Shown here: positions 1 through 7,590 of the stretch, in pieces | How positions within the stretch are numbered: position 1 is the stretch's first letter | Layout of the letters: every line of letters begins with the position of its first letter | Source: Pontimonas sp. | Lineage (GTDB): Bacteria > Actinomycetota > Actinomycetes > Actinomycetales > Microbacteriaceae | NCBI GenBank assembly: GCA_030728325.1 | Contig: JANQZT010000001.1 | Coordinates: 3,878-41,961, forward strand | Length of the DNA: 38,084 nt | Direction: 5' to 3' | The notes under the pieces: model-generated | Seen by the model: only the letters and a program-made list of their open reading frames with translations | Told to the model about the DNA's origin: nothing | Databases searched by the model: none | Translations under genes and position numbers: made by a program

Positions 1-824
1 ACCGCACCGGCAACAAAGTTCAAACCCAAGAACCACTTCCAGCTGCGATTCGCTTTCCACGCATCCTCATCGCTCACGGACCACCACGGTGCGAGGGCGC
101 CCACATAGAGCAGTGCAACAGGCGCAATCAGGGGCAGTGGCCACGGGGTGACCACCACGACGAGGCCAGCGACCAGATAGAGCACGACGGCAAAGCGCAC
201 CGTACCTTTAGCGCCAATCGCGGTGGCAATGGATCCGACTCCCGCCTCGCGGTCCGCCAGCACGTCCTGGACGGCGCCAAAAGCGTGAGACCCCATCCCC
301 CAGAAGAAGAAAGACGCGAGCAGGGTGAGCGACAATCCCGTCAGCTCAGCATCAACAAGAGCCATGGCAAAGACCGCTGGCATCACAAAGTGCAGACTCG
401 AGGTCACGGAGTCCACAAAGGGGATCTCCTTGAATCTAAAGCCCTTCGCGGAGTAGGCCACCACAAAGAACAGCGCCAAGGCGAGCACGCCAGTCGAGAG
501 GAGAGACCCCCAGAGAATCAGGGGGACCAGAAAAGGCAGCGGAAGGAGCGCGGAGAGAAGCACCATGGGGCGATGCAGTTCCGGGCCCAGCAAGGCGCCT
601 TCCACACCACCTTTCCGCGGGTTTCGAAGGTCCGACTCATAATCGAAGACATCATTGATGCCATACATCAAGACGTTGTAGGGGATAAGGAAAAACAGAG
701 TCCCCACGACAAAGAGCGCGTCAAACTCAGCGACATAGAGGTAGTAGGTCAGCCCAAAAGGGAACGCTGTGTTGACCCAGCTCAACGGGCGCGAGCTCAC
801 CACAAGCGTTCGCAGTCCGCTCAC
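1..824 (-). CDS. crtEb: Lycopene elongase (UbiA-family prenyltransferase), 3' end cut by window
   Basis: Not in the ORF track because its stop lies outside the window; I translated it by hand to about 274 residues. It is a multi-pass membrane protein of the UbiA fold with both Asp-rich motifs visible: NDVFDYESD in the first third and DVLADREAG in the second half. In Corynebacterium the homologue adds two C5 units from DMAPP to lycopene, giving the C50 compound flavuxanthin. The GTG start is chosen because it overlaps the crtYf stop as GTGA, the style used between neighbouring genes here. It is the last visible gene of the crt operon. Assignment to CrtEb rather than another UbiA enzyme rests on this context and on the motifs. 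Confidence 0.88.
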   Translation of the reverse strand, partial: MSGLRTLVVSSRPLSWVNTAFPFGLTYYLYVAEFDALFVVGTLFFLIPYNVLMYGINDVFDYESDLRNPRKGGVEGALLGPELHRPMVLLSALLPLPFLVPLILWGSLLSTGVLALALFFVVAYSAKGFRFKEIPFVDSVTSSLHFVMPAVFAMALVDAELTGLSLTLLASFFFWGMGSHAFGAVQDVLADREAGVGSIATAIGAKGTVRFAVVLYLVAGLVVVVTPWPLPLIAPVALLYVGALAPWWSVSDEDAWKANRSWKWFLGLNFVAGA

Positions 825-1129
825 GAGCTCTCCCTGGGTCGGGGCTCCAGCAGGTGCCAGAGGGCTGGAATCATCATCAGTGCCGCCCCTGTATAGGCAA
901 AGTCCTCAATCGGTGCAAGCCCGATCATCACTCCACTGAGCAACTCTGGGTCATAGGCGACAAGTCCCGTCCCGATGATGGCGTTATCAAACACCGCCGT
1001 CAGGGTCATCATGATGGCAGCCGATATCACCCAGGGAAGTACGCGTGGAGCCACGCCTCGACCCAGCGCCGCACCCAGCACCAGCGCTGCTACCAGGAGG
1101 AAGGGAATATTGATCAACCAGTAGGTCAT
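821..1129 (-). CDS. crtYf: C50 carotenoid epsilon-cyclase subunit
   Basis: A 102-residue membrane protein with about three hydrophobic segments and the PIEDF motif characteristic of small heterodimeric lycopene-cyclase-domain proteins. With CrtYe it forms the cyclase that closes the ends of the C50 chain in membrane-bound carotenoid synthesis. The track ORF begins 12 codons earlier; I chose the ATG at 1129 because it overlaps the crtYe stop as ATGA, and the protein then starts MTYWLINIP, as expected for the family. Which of the two subunits is called e or f follows the order known in Corynebacterium and is less certain than the family assignment. Confidence 0.86.
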   Translation of the reverse strand: MTYWLINIPFLLVAALVLGAALGRGVAPRVLPWVISAAIMMTLTAVFDNAIIGTGLVAYDPELLSGVMIGLAPIEDFAYTGAALMMIPALWHLLEPRPRESS

Positions 1130-1452
1130 GCGCTCCGCCTCGCCTCGAGCGCCTTTGTGGCCCACAGGTAGGAGACCAACGTGGAGTAGGTGAGCACCAT
1201 CAGGAAAAACAGTTCTTCGAGGGGCAGCTCAGGACCCAGTAGAACACCGGTCATCCAGGGTCCTGACCCTCGGAAGAACACACCCGTGGCAATACCCACT
1301 ACGTCCCAGACCAGAAAAAACACCACCGACACCGCGATAATCGCGGCGGATCGCAGGATGGCGCCACCGAAGAACGCCAGCTTGTGTCGAAAGTCCAACA
1401 GGCCGATCCCCACCAACGACGTCACCAACGCCACCAGGTAGAGAAAGGACAT
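1126..1452 (-). CDS. crtYe: C50 carotenoid epsilon-cyclase subunit
   Basis: A 108-residue, three-segment membrane protein with a PLEE motif near residue 80, the counterpart of PIED in CrtYf. It is the partner subunit of the heterodimeric cyclase. The track starts one codon upstream at a GTG. I prefer the ATG at 1452 because the AGGAGG that overlaps the crtI stop sits four bases before it, which is too close for the GTG. The gene lies just after crtI and overlaps crtYf by four bases, so the two subunits should be made in balance by translational coupling. Confidence 0.86.
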   Translation of the reverse strand: MSFLYLVALVTSLVGIGLLDFRHKLAFFGGAILRSAAIIAVSVVFFLVWDVVGIATGVFFRGSGPWMTGVLLGPELPLEELFFLMVLTYSTLVSYLWATKALEARRSA

Positions 1453-1460
1453 CACTCCTC

Positions 1461-3047
1461 CTAGGACACCGGCATCAGAGGCTCGGGAAGGGGTGCCGTC
1501 GACACGTCTCCTCGCACCCTCTTGACCAGCACCTCGGCACTAATCAAACACATCGGCAGGCCAATGCCCGGGATAGTGGAGCTTCCTGCGTAGTAGAGGC
1601 CCTGCACCTTCTTCGAGACATTGCCCGAACGGAACAGTGCGCTCTGCATGAGCGTGTGAGCAGGGCCCAAGGCAGTGCCCATCCAGGCGTTCAGGTCAGC
1701 CTGGAAGTCTGCCGGGCCCACACTTCGCCGCACCACAATGCGCTCTGCGAGGTCACTCGCGCCACTCCACTGAGAGATTTGCTCGATGGCGCGATCTGCA
1801 ATCGCCTCCACCTCCTTGTCGCCGGAGCCGTCAATTCCGCCGTGGCCCAAGCTGACATCGGCAGGCATCGGGACCAAGACGAAGATGTTGGTGTGACCCT
1901 TGGGAGCAACCCCACTGTCGGTGGCACTGGGCTTACAGACATAGAGTGACGCAGGGTTTGGCACGGTGGGCTTGTCGGCAAAAATCTTGGAGAAGTTATC
2001 GTCCCAGTCCTCCGTGAAGAACAGCGTGTGATGGAGCAGCTGGGGAACCTCACCCTTCACCCCGAGGTAGAGGAGGACGGCACTGGGTCCCGCAATCTTC
2101 TTGTCCCAGTAGGACTGCGGGTAAGTCTGAAGCTCCGTGGGAAGAAGTTTTGTCTCGCTGTGGTGAAGATCCGTCGTCGAGACCACAAAGTCAGCCTCGA
2201 GCGTGTGAGCAACACCGTGGGAATCCTCATAGGTCACGCCAGTTGCGTGAGCCTTGCCTGATCTTTTTTCCGTGGTGATGGCAGAAACCCGAGCTTGGGT
2301 GAGCACGGTGACCCCGTGATCTTCGATCACGGTGCGCATCGAATCGATCACTCGAGTGAACCCACCCTCGGCGTAAAGAACCCCATCTTCGAGGTCGAGG
2401 TAGGACATCAGGTGGAACATGCTGGGGGCAATGTAGGGGGAGGAGCCCAAGAACACCGCGGGGTATCCCAGGAGTTGCTGAATCTTGGGATTCTTCGTGT
2501 GACGCTTCGCGAACGTCATGATGGGTGTCGTCAGCAGGCGGAACAACGTCCCCACGCGCTTCAAGACTGCGGGCACTAGCAGGGTGCGCAAACTCTGGAA
2601 AGACGTATACAAGAAGTACTCTTTGGCAATCTCGTAGGTTTCTTTTGCCGAGTCGAGGTACTTCTCCATCGTCGCCCTGGACCCTGGCTCAATCTCTTCC
2701 AAGAGAGCGAGGTTGTCTTCACGACTGGCGCGAACATCAATAATCTCGGCTTTCGTGCCACCCTGAGGCTCAAAGTAGACGCGGTAACCAGGGTCCAGCT
2801 TGGTGAGCGTCAAATGCTCATCTGCCGAGGTACCCATCAGTTTGTACCAGTGATCAAAAACCTCGGGCATCAAATACCAGGACGGTCCGGTGTCAAAACG
2901 GAACCCGTCCTTCTCCCACAAACCGGCTCGACCACCCAAGCGAGCGTGCGCCTCGACAAGGGTCACCTGGTAACCATCCCGGGCCAAGAGGCCAGCGGTG
3001 GCAATGCCGCCGATTCCACCGCCGACAACGACAACTGACTTAGACAC
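1461..3047 (-). CDS. crtI: Phytoene desaturase
   Basis: 528 residues, the normal length for bacterial CrtI. The N-terminus carries the FAD-binding Rossmann motif (VVVGGGIGGIATAGLLA) followed by GGRAG. The C-terminus has the family signature GLYYAGSSTIPGIGLPM. CrtI converts phytoene to lycopene at the membrane through four desaturations. The GTG start overlaps the end of crtB by eight bases, with AAAGG six bases upstream, so translation is probably coupled to crtB. It sits between the synthase and the cyclase genes, in the canonical C50 order. The exact number of desaturation steps is inferred from the pathway, not visible in the sequence. Confidence 0.95.
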   Translation of the reverse strand: MSKSVVVVGGGIGGIATAGLLARDGYQVTLVEAHARLGGRAGLWEKDGFRFDTGPSWYLMPEVFDHWYKLMGTSADEHLTLTKLDPGYRVYFEPQGGTKAEIIDVRASREDNLALLEEIEPGSRATMEKYLDSAKETYEIAKEYFLYTSFQSLRTLLVPAVLKRVGTLFRLLTTPIMTFAKRHTKNPKIQQLLGYPAVFLGSSPYIAPSMFHLMSYLDLEDGVLYAEGGFTRVIDSMRTVIEDHGVTVLTQARVSAITTEKRSGKAHATGVTYEDSHGVAHTLEADFVVSTTDLHHSETKLLPTELQTYPQSYWDKKIAGPSAVLLYLGVKGEVPQLLHHTLFFTEDWDDNFSKIFADKPTVPNPASLYVCKPSATDSGVAPKGHTNIFVLVPMPADVSLGHGGIDGSGDKEVEAIADRAIEQISQWSGASDLAERIVVRRSVGPADFQADLNAWMGTALGPAHTLMQSALFRSGNVSKKVQGLYYAGSSTIPGIGLPMCLISAEVLVKRVRGDVSTAPLPEPLMPVS

Positions 3048-3981
3048 GAGGAGCCTTTCTCAAACTGCGAGGAGCGGAGGGAACATAACCGGTGAGAACG
3101 CGCACGGCAAGAACCGCTTTCGTCACGTCAGGAACACTAATCCGTGAAGTTTGGAGAACGGTGGCAGGAGTCTTCCGAATCCGCTCACCGAGAGCCTCAA
3201 ACAAGACGTGTGCCAGAGCGACAGCGCGCCGGGCGCTCGCAGGAAGGAGAGGAAGCGCTGCGGCTGAGTCGGCAAGGTCGCGGTCAATATCGTCCAGGAG
3301 TCGATGCTTCGTGTCCTCATCGAGTTCTTCCACGGAAACTCCAGGGAAGTAACTTCGTCCGAGTGCTTGAACATCCGCGCCGAGGTCTCGCAAAAAATTG
3401 ACCTTCTGGAAGGCGGCACCCAAGGCCCGAGCGCCCTTGACCATGACCTCACGATCAGTCTCTGGCACCTCTCGTCCCTCCAGGAAGGCTTCCAAGCACA
3501 TCAAGCCGACAACTTCGGCTGATCCGTAGACATACTCGTCAAAGGTCTCGGGCGTGTGTTCGGTCTGCGTGAGATCCATACGCATGGAATGAAAGAACGG
3601 ACGAGTGAGCTCAGCGGTAACGCCCACTTGTCGAGCCGAGCTCGCAAAGGCGTGCACAATCAGGTTGGTGCTGTAGCCAACCTGGAGTGCCCGCTCAGTG
3701 TCAGCCTCGAGCGCATCGAGCATGGCACCCGCCTCGGCGGTGGAAACACCCGCTTCAGCCGCGACCCCGTCAACAATTTCATCAGCCAGTCGCACCAAGG
3801 CATAGAGATTGCCGATGTGAGTGCGAACCCGAGGCTCCAGGAGCCTGGAGGCAAGACCGAACGAGGTGGAATAGCGCTTGATCACTCCCTGGGAGGTCTC
3901 CTGGGCTACCCGAGTGTAGAGATCAATCCGGGTATCTAACTCAACCGCCACAGTGGGGTCCTTCCCGAGGGATATTTCCAT
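3040..3981 (-). CDS. crtB: Phytoene synthase
   Basis: 313 residues of the squalene/phytoene synthase family. Near residue 70 the first Asp-rich motif is seen as ADEIVDG, after YALVRL; the second lies around NFLRDLGAD. The enzyme joins two geranylgeranyl diphosphates into phytoene, the first committed step of the pathway. It is the first gene of the minus-strand crt operon and diverges from idi across a 79-bp gap. A short AAAAGG lies one base before the ATG, too close for a normal ribosome binding site. No crtE (GGPP synthase) is present next to it, unlike the Corynebacterium operon, so GGPP must come from a gene elsewhere. Confidence 0.95.
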   Translation of the reverse strand: MEISLGKDPTVAVELDTRIDLYTRVAQETSQGVIKRYSTSFGLASRLLEPRVRTHIGNLYALVRLADEIVDGVAAEAGVSTAEAGAMLDALEADTERALQVGYSTNLIVHAFASSARQVGVTAELTRPFFHSMRMDLTQTEHTPETFDEYVYGSAEVVGLMCLEAFLEGREVPETDREVMVKGARALGAAFQKVNFLRDLGADVQALGRSYFPGVSVEELDEDTKHRLLDDIDRDLADSAAALPLLPASARRAVALAHVLFEALGERIRKTPATVLQTSRISVPDVTKAVLAVRVLTGYVPSAPRSLRKAPRV

Positions 3982-4003
3982 GCCTTTTGGCTAGGCTGTG
4001 CTG

Positions 4004-4019
4004 GTCGCACTTAGGCGAC
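4004..4019. promoter_or_regulatory. Inverted repeat between crtB and idi, candidate operator
   Basis: GTCGC-ACTTAG-GCGAC is a 5-bp inverted repeat with a 6-bp spacer, 23 bp upstream of crtB and 42 bp upstream of idi, inside the only regulatory gap of this divergent pair. In corynebacteria a MarR-family protein (CrtR) controls the crt operon from such a gap, but no regulator gene is visible here and this repeat is not a known CrtR site. It could be chance. Confidence 0.3.
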
Positions 4020-4060
4020 AACCACAAGTTATTACCCTTGCACAGTAGCGCGAGTAGACG

Positions 4061-4606
4061 ATGAAAACCTCAGAGCTGGTCATCCTCCTAGACGAGGACG
4101 GTGCCGAGATTGGCACAGCCGACAAAGCCACCGTCCACACCACGGACACACCTCTGCATTTGGCCTTCTCGTGTCACATCTTCAACGACGCGGGACACGT
4201 ACTCATCACCCGGAGGGCGCTCTCCAAGAAAACATGGCCGGGGGTGTGGACTAACTCGGCCTGCGGTCACCCTGGTCCTGGCGAATCCATGGAAGGTGCC
4301 ATCCGACGCAGAGCCCAGCACGAGTTGGGTCTGGAACTCCATGACATCACCGAAGCGCTCCCTGATTTTCGCTACCGGGCTGTGGATGCCTCAGGAATCG
4401 TCGAAAACGAAATCTGTCCCGTTTTTGTGGCTCGCGCTACGACGGATCCTTCGCCCCTGGGGGAGGAAGTGTGCGAGTGGCAATGGGTTGACCCCGGTGC
4501 GCTCCACAGCTCCGTCCATAACACCCCGTTTGCCTTTAGCCCCTGGCTAGTAGACCAGATGGAGCAGTGGAGTGAGCCTTATGGCTTTGAGACGTCCGTG
4601 CGGTGA
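4061..4606 (+). CDS. idi: Isopentenyl-diphosphate delta-isomerase, type 1
   Basis: 181 residues of the Nudix-fold type 1 IPP isomerase, which interconverts IPP and DMAPP in the cytoplasm. The catalytic cysteine is seen in [10 protein letters not shown], the Nudix-like helix follows ([17 protein letters not shown]), and the second catalytic region is ENEICPVF. The balance of IPP and DMAPP matters twice here: for GGPP made for phytoene, and for the DMAPP used by CrtEb. The gene diverges from crtB. Its 3' end runs 28 bases into the 3' end of dcd on the opposite strand. No strong ribosome binding site is visible, so initiation may be leaderless or weak. Confidence 0.95.
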   Translation: MKTSELVILLDEDGAEIGTADKATVHTTDTPLHLAFSCHIFNDAGHVLITRRALSKKTWPGVWTNSACGHPGPGESMEGAIRRRAQHELGLELHDITEALPDFRYRAVDASGIVENEICPVFVARATTDPSPLGEEVCEWQWVDPGALHSSVHNTPFAFSPWLVDQMEQWSEPYGFETSVR

Positions 4607-5163
4607 AAGTTCTTAAACGAGCGTGACGCGGTGGGGCCTCGCTGGCCCTGGTAGCGACTGCCGTACTTCTCTGAACCGTAGGGGTGCTCCGCCGGGGAAG
4701 TGAGGCGGAAGAAACACAACTGCCCGATCTTCATCCCCGGCCACAACGTAATGGGGAGCGTTGCCACATTTGAGAGCTCCAGAGTGACGTGACCAGAGAA
4801 ACCTGGGTCAATGAAGCCTGCGGTGGAGTGGGTGAGCAAACCTAGGCGACCCAGCGAGCTTTTCCCTTCAAGGCGAGCCGCCACGTCGTCTGGCAAGCTC
4901 ACTACTTCAAACGTTGCACCCAGGACAAACTCTCCGGGGTGAAGAACAAATGCCTCTGTGGAATCCACCTCGACAAGCCTCGTCAAATCGGGCTGGTCCA
5001 TCGCGGGATCGATGTGTTGATACTTGTGGTTATCAAACAGGCGGAAGAAACGGTCCAAGCGAACATCAACGCTCGAGGGTTGGACCATGTCGAGGTCCAA
5101 GGGGTCCAAGCCAATGCGGCCAGAGTCAAGTTCGCTACGAATATCGCGGTCTGAGAGAAGCAC
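4579..5163 (-). CDS. dcd: dCTP deaminase
   Basis: 194 residues. The start [12 protein letters not shown], the central [12 protein letters not shown] and the [17 protein letters not shown] stretch are hallmarks of Dcd, a trimeric cytosolic enzyme of pyrimidine deoxynucleotide synthesis. Actinobacterial homologues such as the mycobacterial one are bifunctional, converting dCTP directly to dUMP; whether this one is cannot be told by eye. The start is GTG with no Shine-Dalgarno sequence. A TAGTCT hexamer ends six bases before it, consistent with a leaderless transcript. The 3' end overlaps idi convergently by 28 bases. The tRNA-Gly gene begins 45 bp away on the other strand. Confidence 0.95.
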   Translation of the reverse strand: MLLSDRDIRSELDSGRIGLDPLDLDMVQPSSVDVRLDRFFRLFDNHKYQHIDPAMDQPDLTRLVEVDSTEAFVLHPGEFVLGATFEVVSLPDDVAARLEGKSSLGRLGLLTHSTAGFIDPGFSGHVTLELSNVATLPITLWPGMKIGQLCFFRLTSPAEHPYGSEKYGSRYQGQRGPTASRSFKNFHRTDVSKP

Positions 5164-5208
5164 GAGACCAGACTAGTAGACTCATCAACCAGCCTCAGAG
5201 TCGGCGTC

Positions 5209-5279
5209 GCGAGTGTAGTTCAATGGTAGAACTTCAGCTTCCCAAGCTGATGGCGCGGGTTCGATTCCCGTCACTCGCT
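5209..5279 (+). tRNA. tRNA-Gly (anticodon CCC)
   Basis: A 71-nt cloverleaf can be drawn by hand. The acceptor arm is GCGAGTG pairing with CACTCGC, the D arm GTTC...GAAC, and the anticodon stem TCAGC/GCTGA encloses TTCCCAA, so the anticodon is CCC, reading GGG. The T arm is GCGGG-TTCGATT-CCCGT, and the discriminator base is T. CCA is not encoded, consistent with a need for the CCA-adding enzyme gene later in the window. The gene ends one base before the stop codon of the helicase gene on the other strand. Confidence 0.95.
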
Positions 5280-5280
5280 C

Positions 5281-6582
5281 TCAGATTAAGCGGTTTGTGC
5301 CGCGGTCCTCGGCGAGGAACCGCACCACATTCTCATCCACGATGATGTCCGATGGCGTCAGAGGTCTTTTCAAGTAGAGGCCGTCCAGGCTGGTCAGTCG
5401 ACTAAACGCCACATAGGTCTGGCCCGGGGCAAAAGCTCTCGGACCCAAGTCGATGACGGCGGCATCCAAGGTCTTTCCCTGAGCTTTGTGAATCGTGACT
5501 GCCCACGCTAATCGCAGCGGAAATTGAGTAAATTCTGCGACGACGTCCTGAGTTAATGTCTTGGTAGAGCTCTGGTACTCGTACTTGACCTTTTCCCACG
5601 TCACCGGCTCTACCAGCACACTCTCCCCGTCGACATCGACGGTAACTGTGTCCGTGATTTTCACTACGGTGCCGAGCGTTCCATTGACAAACCGCGGGCC
5701 ATCGGTTCCTTGAGTGTCATTGCGCAGGAACATCACCCTCGCACCGGGCTTCAGCACGAGTTCTTCGTCAGCAGGATAAGCACTGGTTGAGCCAAAGTCG
5801 CCCTCGATTGCGGCCTGAGCTATTTTGCCCTTGCCGGGAAGTCTCTCCAGTGCCAAAGAATTGATTCTGGTGACCGCCTGGTTGGTGGTGGCCAAGGTGA
5901 TGAGCTCTGGGTCCTCTGGCTCGCGCATCCCCTGTTCGTTGAGCATCCGTCCCATGTCAGGATCCATGCGCCCTTCCCGCAACGCATTGAGGACCGCTCG
6001 AAACTCGGAGTCGGCTTGACGGTGGATGGTATCCAGCTCGTAGGTGTCCATCTCGGTCTCCCGCCAAACGGCGGCGTCGAAGAACCAGGGGGATCGGTAG
6101 TGGTCCTGGTAGTACGCCTTCTCAGCTTGCCCCGACACCACCGGTGCTAGCTGGAACGGGTCGCCGAACATGATGAGTTGAATTCCACCAAAGGGCGTAT
6201 TTCTTCGACGCTTCGCTTGGCGGAGGCGTCGATCCATAGCGTCGAGAACATCGGCAGACACCATGGACACCTCATCGATGACCATGGCGTCGAGGTTTGC
6301 GAGGACGGCGAGCGATTCTTTGGGGATGAAGCCCAAGTCGCGTTTTCCAATAATGCCAATCGGCAAGCGCAACAGGGAGTGAATCGTCTGGCCTCCCACA
6401 GCGAGCGCGGCTACCCCGGTGGGTGCACACACGGCAACGACTTTTGCCGTGCTCGCCACAAAAGCTTGAAGCAGGGTGGACTTGCCTGTTCCCGCGCGAC
6501 CGGTGATGAACACGTGGTCCAGGGTGTTCTCCATCTGGTCGAGAACCCCGCGTTGTTCGTCACTCAGGACAACGTCACTCAC
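5281..6582 (-). CDS. Pif1-like superfamily 1 DNA helicase
   Basis: About 433 residues. Walker A is GRAGTGKST (residues 28-36 from this start), Walker B is VIDEVSMV, motif III is FGDPFQLAPV, and near the end comes WAVTIHKAQGKTLD, the motif VI-like region of RecD/Pif1 helicases. It probably unwinds DNA 5' to 3' in repair or replication; its exact substrate is unknown. The track ORF begins at a TTG (6627). I prefer the second of two GTGs, at 6582, because GAGGAG lies six bases before it, while the TTG has only a weak TAGG and would leave almost no room for the divergent gene's promoter. The stop codon nearly abuts the tRNA gene. Confidence 0.82.
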   Translation of the reverse strand: MSDVVLSDEQRGVLDQMENTLDHVFITGRAGTGKSTLLQAFVASTAKVVAVCAPTGVAALAVGGQTIHSLLRLPIGIIGKRDLGFIPKESLAVLANLDAMVIDEVSMVSADVLDAMDRRLRQAKRRRNTPFGGIQLIMFGDPFQLAPVVSGQAEKAYYQDHYRSPWFFDAAVWRETEMDTYELDTIHRQADSEFRAVLNALREGRMDPDMGRMLNEQGMREPEDPELITLATTNQAVTRINSLALERLPGKGKIAQAAIEGDFGSTSAYPADEELVLKPGARVMFLRNDTQGTDGPRFVNGTLGTVVKITDTVTVDVDGESVLVEPVTWEKVKYEYQSSTKTLTQDVVAEFTQFPLRLAWAVTIHKAQGKTLDAAVIDLGPRAFAPGQTYVAFSRLTSLDGLYLKRPLTPSDIIVDENVVRFLAEDRGTNRLI

Positions 6583-6633
6583 CACAGGCTCCTCATCAGG
6601 TGACCGAAAACGCGCTAGGTCAACCAACCTAGG

Positions 6634-7590
6634 ATGGCATCTATGTGGGCAATCGTGCGGAGGTTCGGGCTTCTGGCGCTCGGGGTTGTCGCACTCTGGC
6701 TCCTCACCGTCTTAGCGCTCAATGTCACGCTGTATTCAGCCACCAGCTTTGTGACCTCGTATCTCAGGGCTCTCGAGACCAGCGATTACGGTCTCGCTGC
6801 GAGCCACGCCGGGCTCACCCGTGCACCTCAGATTCTGCCGGTCGCCTCCGAGTCACTCACCAACCCTCGAATCGTTGGGACATCGTCGCTGCCCACCGGA
6901 GAGTTGGTTATTCAGGCGGAGTATGAGTTTGGCGATGACACTGAATCCACAGTCTTCGTCGTCACTCAGGGCGAACCGGTGTTGTGGTTTTTTGACACCT
7001 GGCGGTTCACTCGTCAGCCGGTGGCCTCTCTGCAGTTCGCGGTGATCGGGGACCAACGGGTCACCGTGAATGGCACTCTTCTCGAGGTGGGAAACCTTGG
7101 GGTTCCTCCTCGCACCACGGTGCTCGTCCCTGGTCGATACACCTCCACGCTGGAGACCGAATGGGTTCAGGCAGAACCAGTGGTGTCAACAGTGACCGAG
7201 GTAGGAGCGGCTGCCGGTGTTCGCTTGGTGGTGTCCCCCACCAGTCAATTGATGGAGACCACCACACAAGCTCTCGAGGCATACCTCGATGGCTGTGTTG
7301 CCCAAGGCGTGTTACAACCAGCAGAGTGCCCGTTTGCGGTGTCCATTGCCGACCGGGTGATGGGGGTGCCGCAGTGGACCATCCTGGATTACCCCCAGGT
7401 GGAACTGAGGCTCTCGGCCGATCGGGCGAGCTGGACGATGGTGGCGAGCGAGGGGCTTGCGGAAGTGACCGTGCAAGTTCAGTCGCTTTTCGATGGGACG
7501 ATCACCGAGTTTCGTGACACAGAGCCCTTCGATGTCGTGGGTGTTGTGCGCGGCACCTCCAGCGATCAGCCGGTGCTCAACCTCTACTGA
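6634..7590 (+). CDS. Membrane-anchored protein of unknown function
   Basis: 318 residues. One N-terminal transmembrane segment (around residues 9-31, LLALGVVALWLLTVLALNV) is followed by roughly 280 residues that should lie outside the membrane, with many beta-type, Val- and Thr-rich stretches. I recognise no enzyme motif. A second ATG, three codons in (6643), has TAGGA eight bases upstream and may be the true start. The last 14 bases overlap the convergent CopD-CtaG gene. It resembles the conserved hypothetical envelope proteins common in Microbacteriaceae, but a family name cannot be given from sequence alone. Confidence 0.75.
   Translation: MASMWAIVRRFGLLALGVVALWLLTVLALNVTLYSATSFVTSYLRALETSDYGLAASHAGLTRAPQILPVASESLTNPRIVGTSSLPTGELVIQAEYEFGDDTESTVFVVTQGEPVLWFFDTWRFTRQPVASLQFAVIGDQRVTVNGTLLEVGNLGVPPRTTVLVPGRYTSTLETEWVQAEPVVSTVTEVGAAAGVRLVVSPTSQLMETTTQALEAYLDGCVAQGVLQPAECPFAVSIADRVMGVPQWTILDYPQVELRLSADRASWTMVASEGLAEVTVQVQSLFDGTITEFRDTEPFDVVGVVRGTSSDQPVLNLY

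Noticed and set aside
285-896. 203-residue plus-strand ORF over the crtEb region
   Set aside because: It is a charged, low-complexity shadow of crtEb, which translates on the minus strand into a UbiA-family protein with both Asp-rich motifs.
5209-5279. tRNA-Gly as an integration site for a mobile element
   Set aside because: No integrase and no direct repeat of the tRNA 3' end was seen nearby; the neighbours are core genes.
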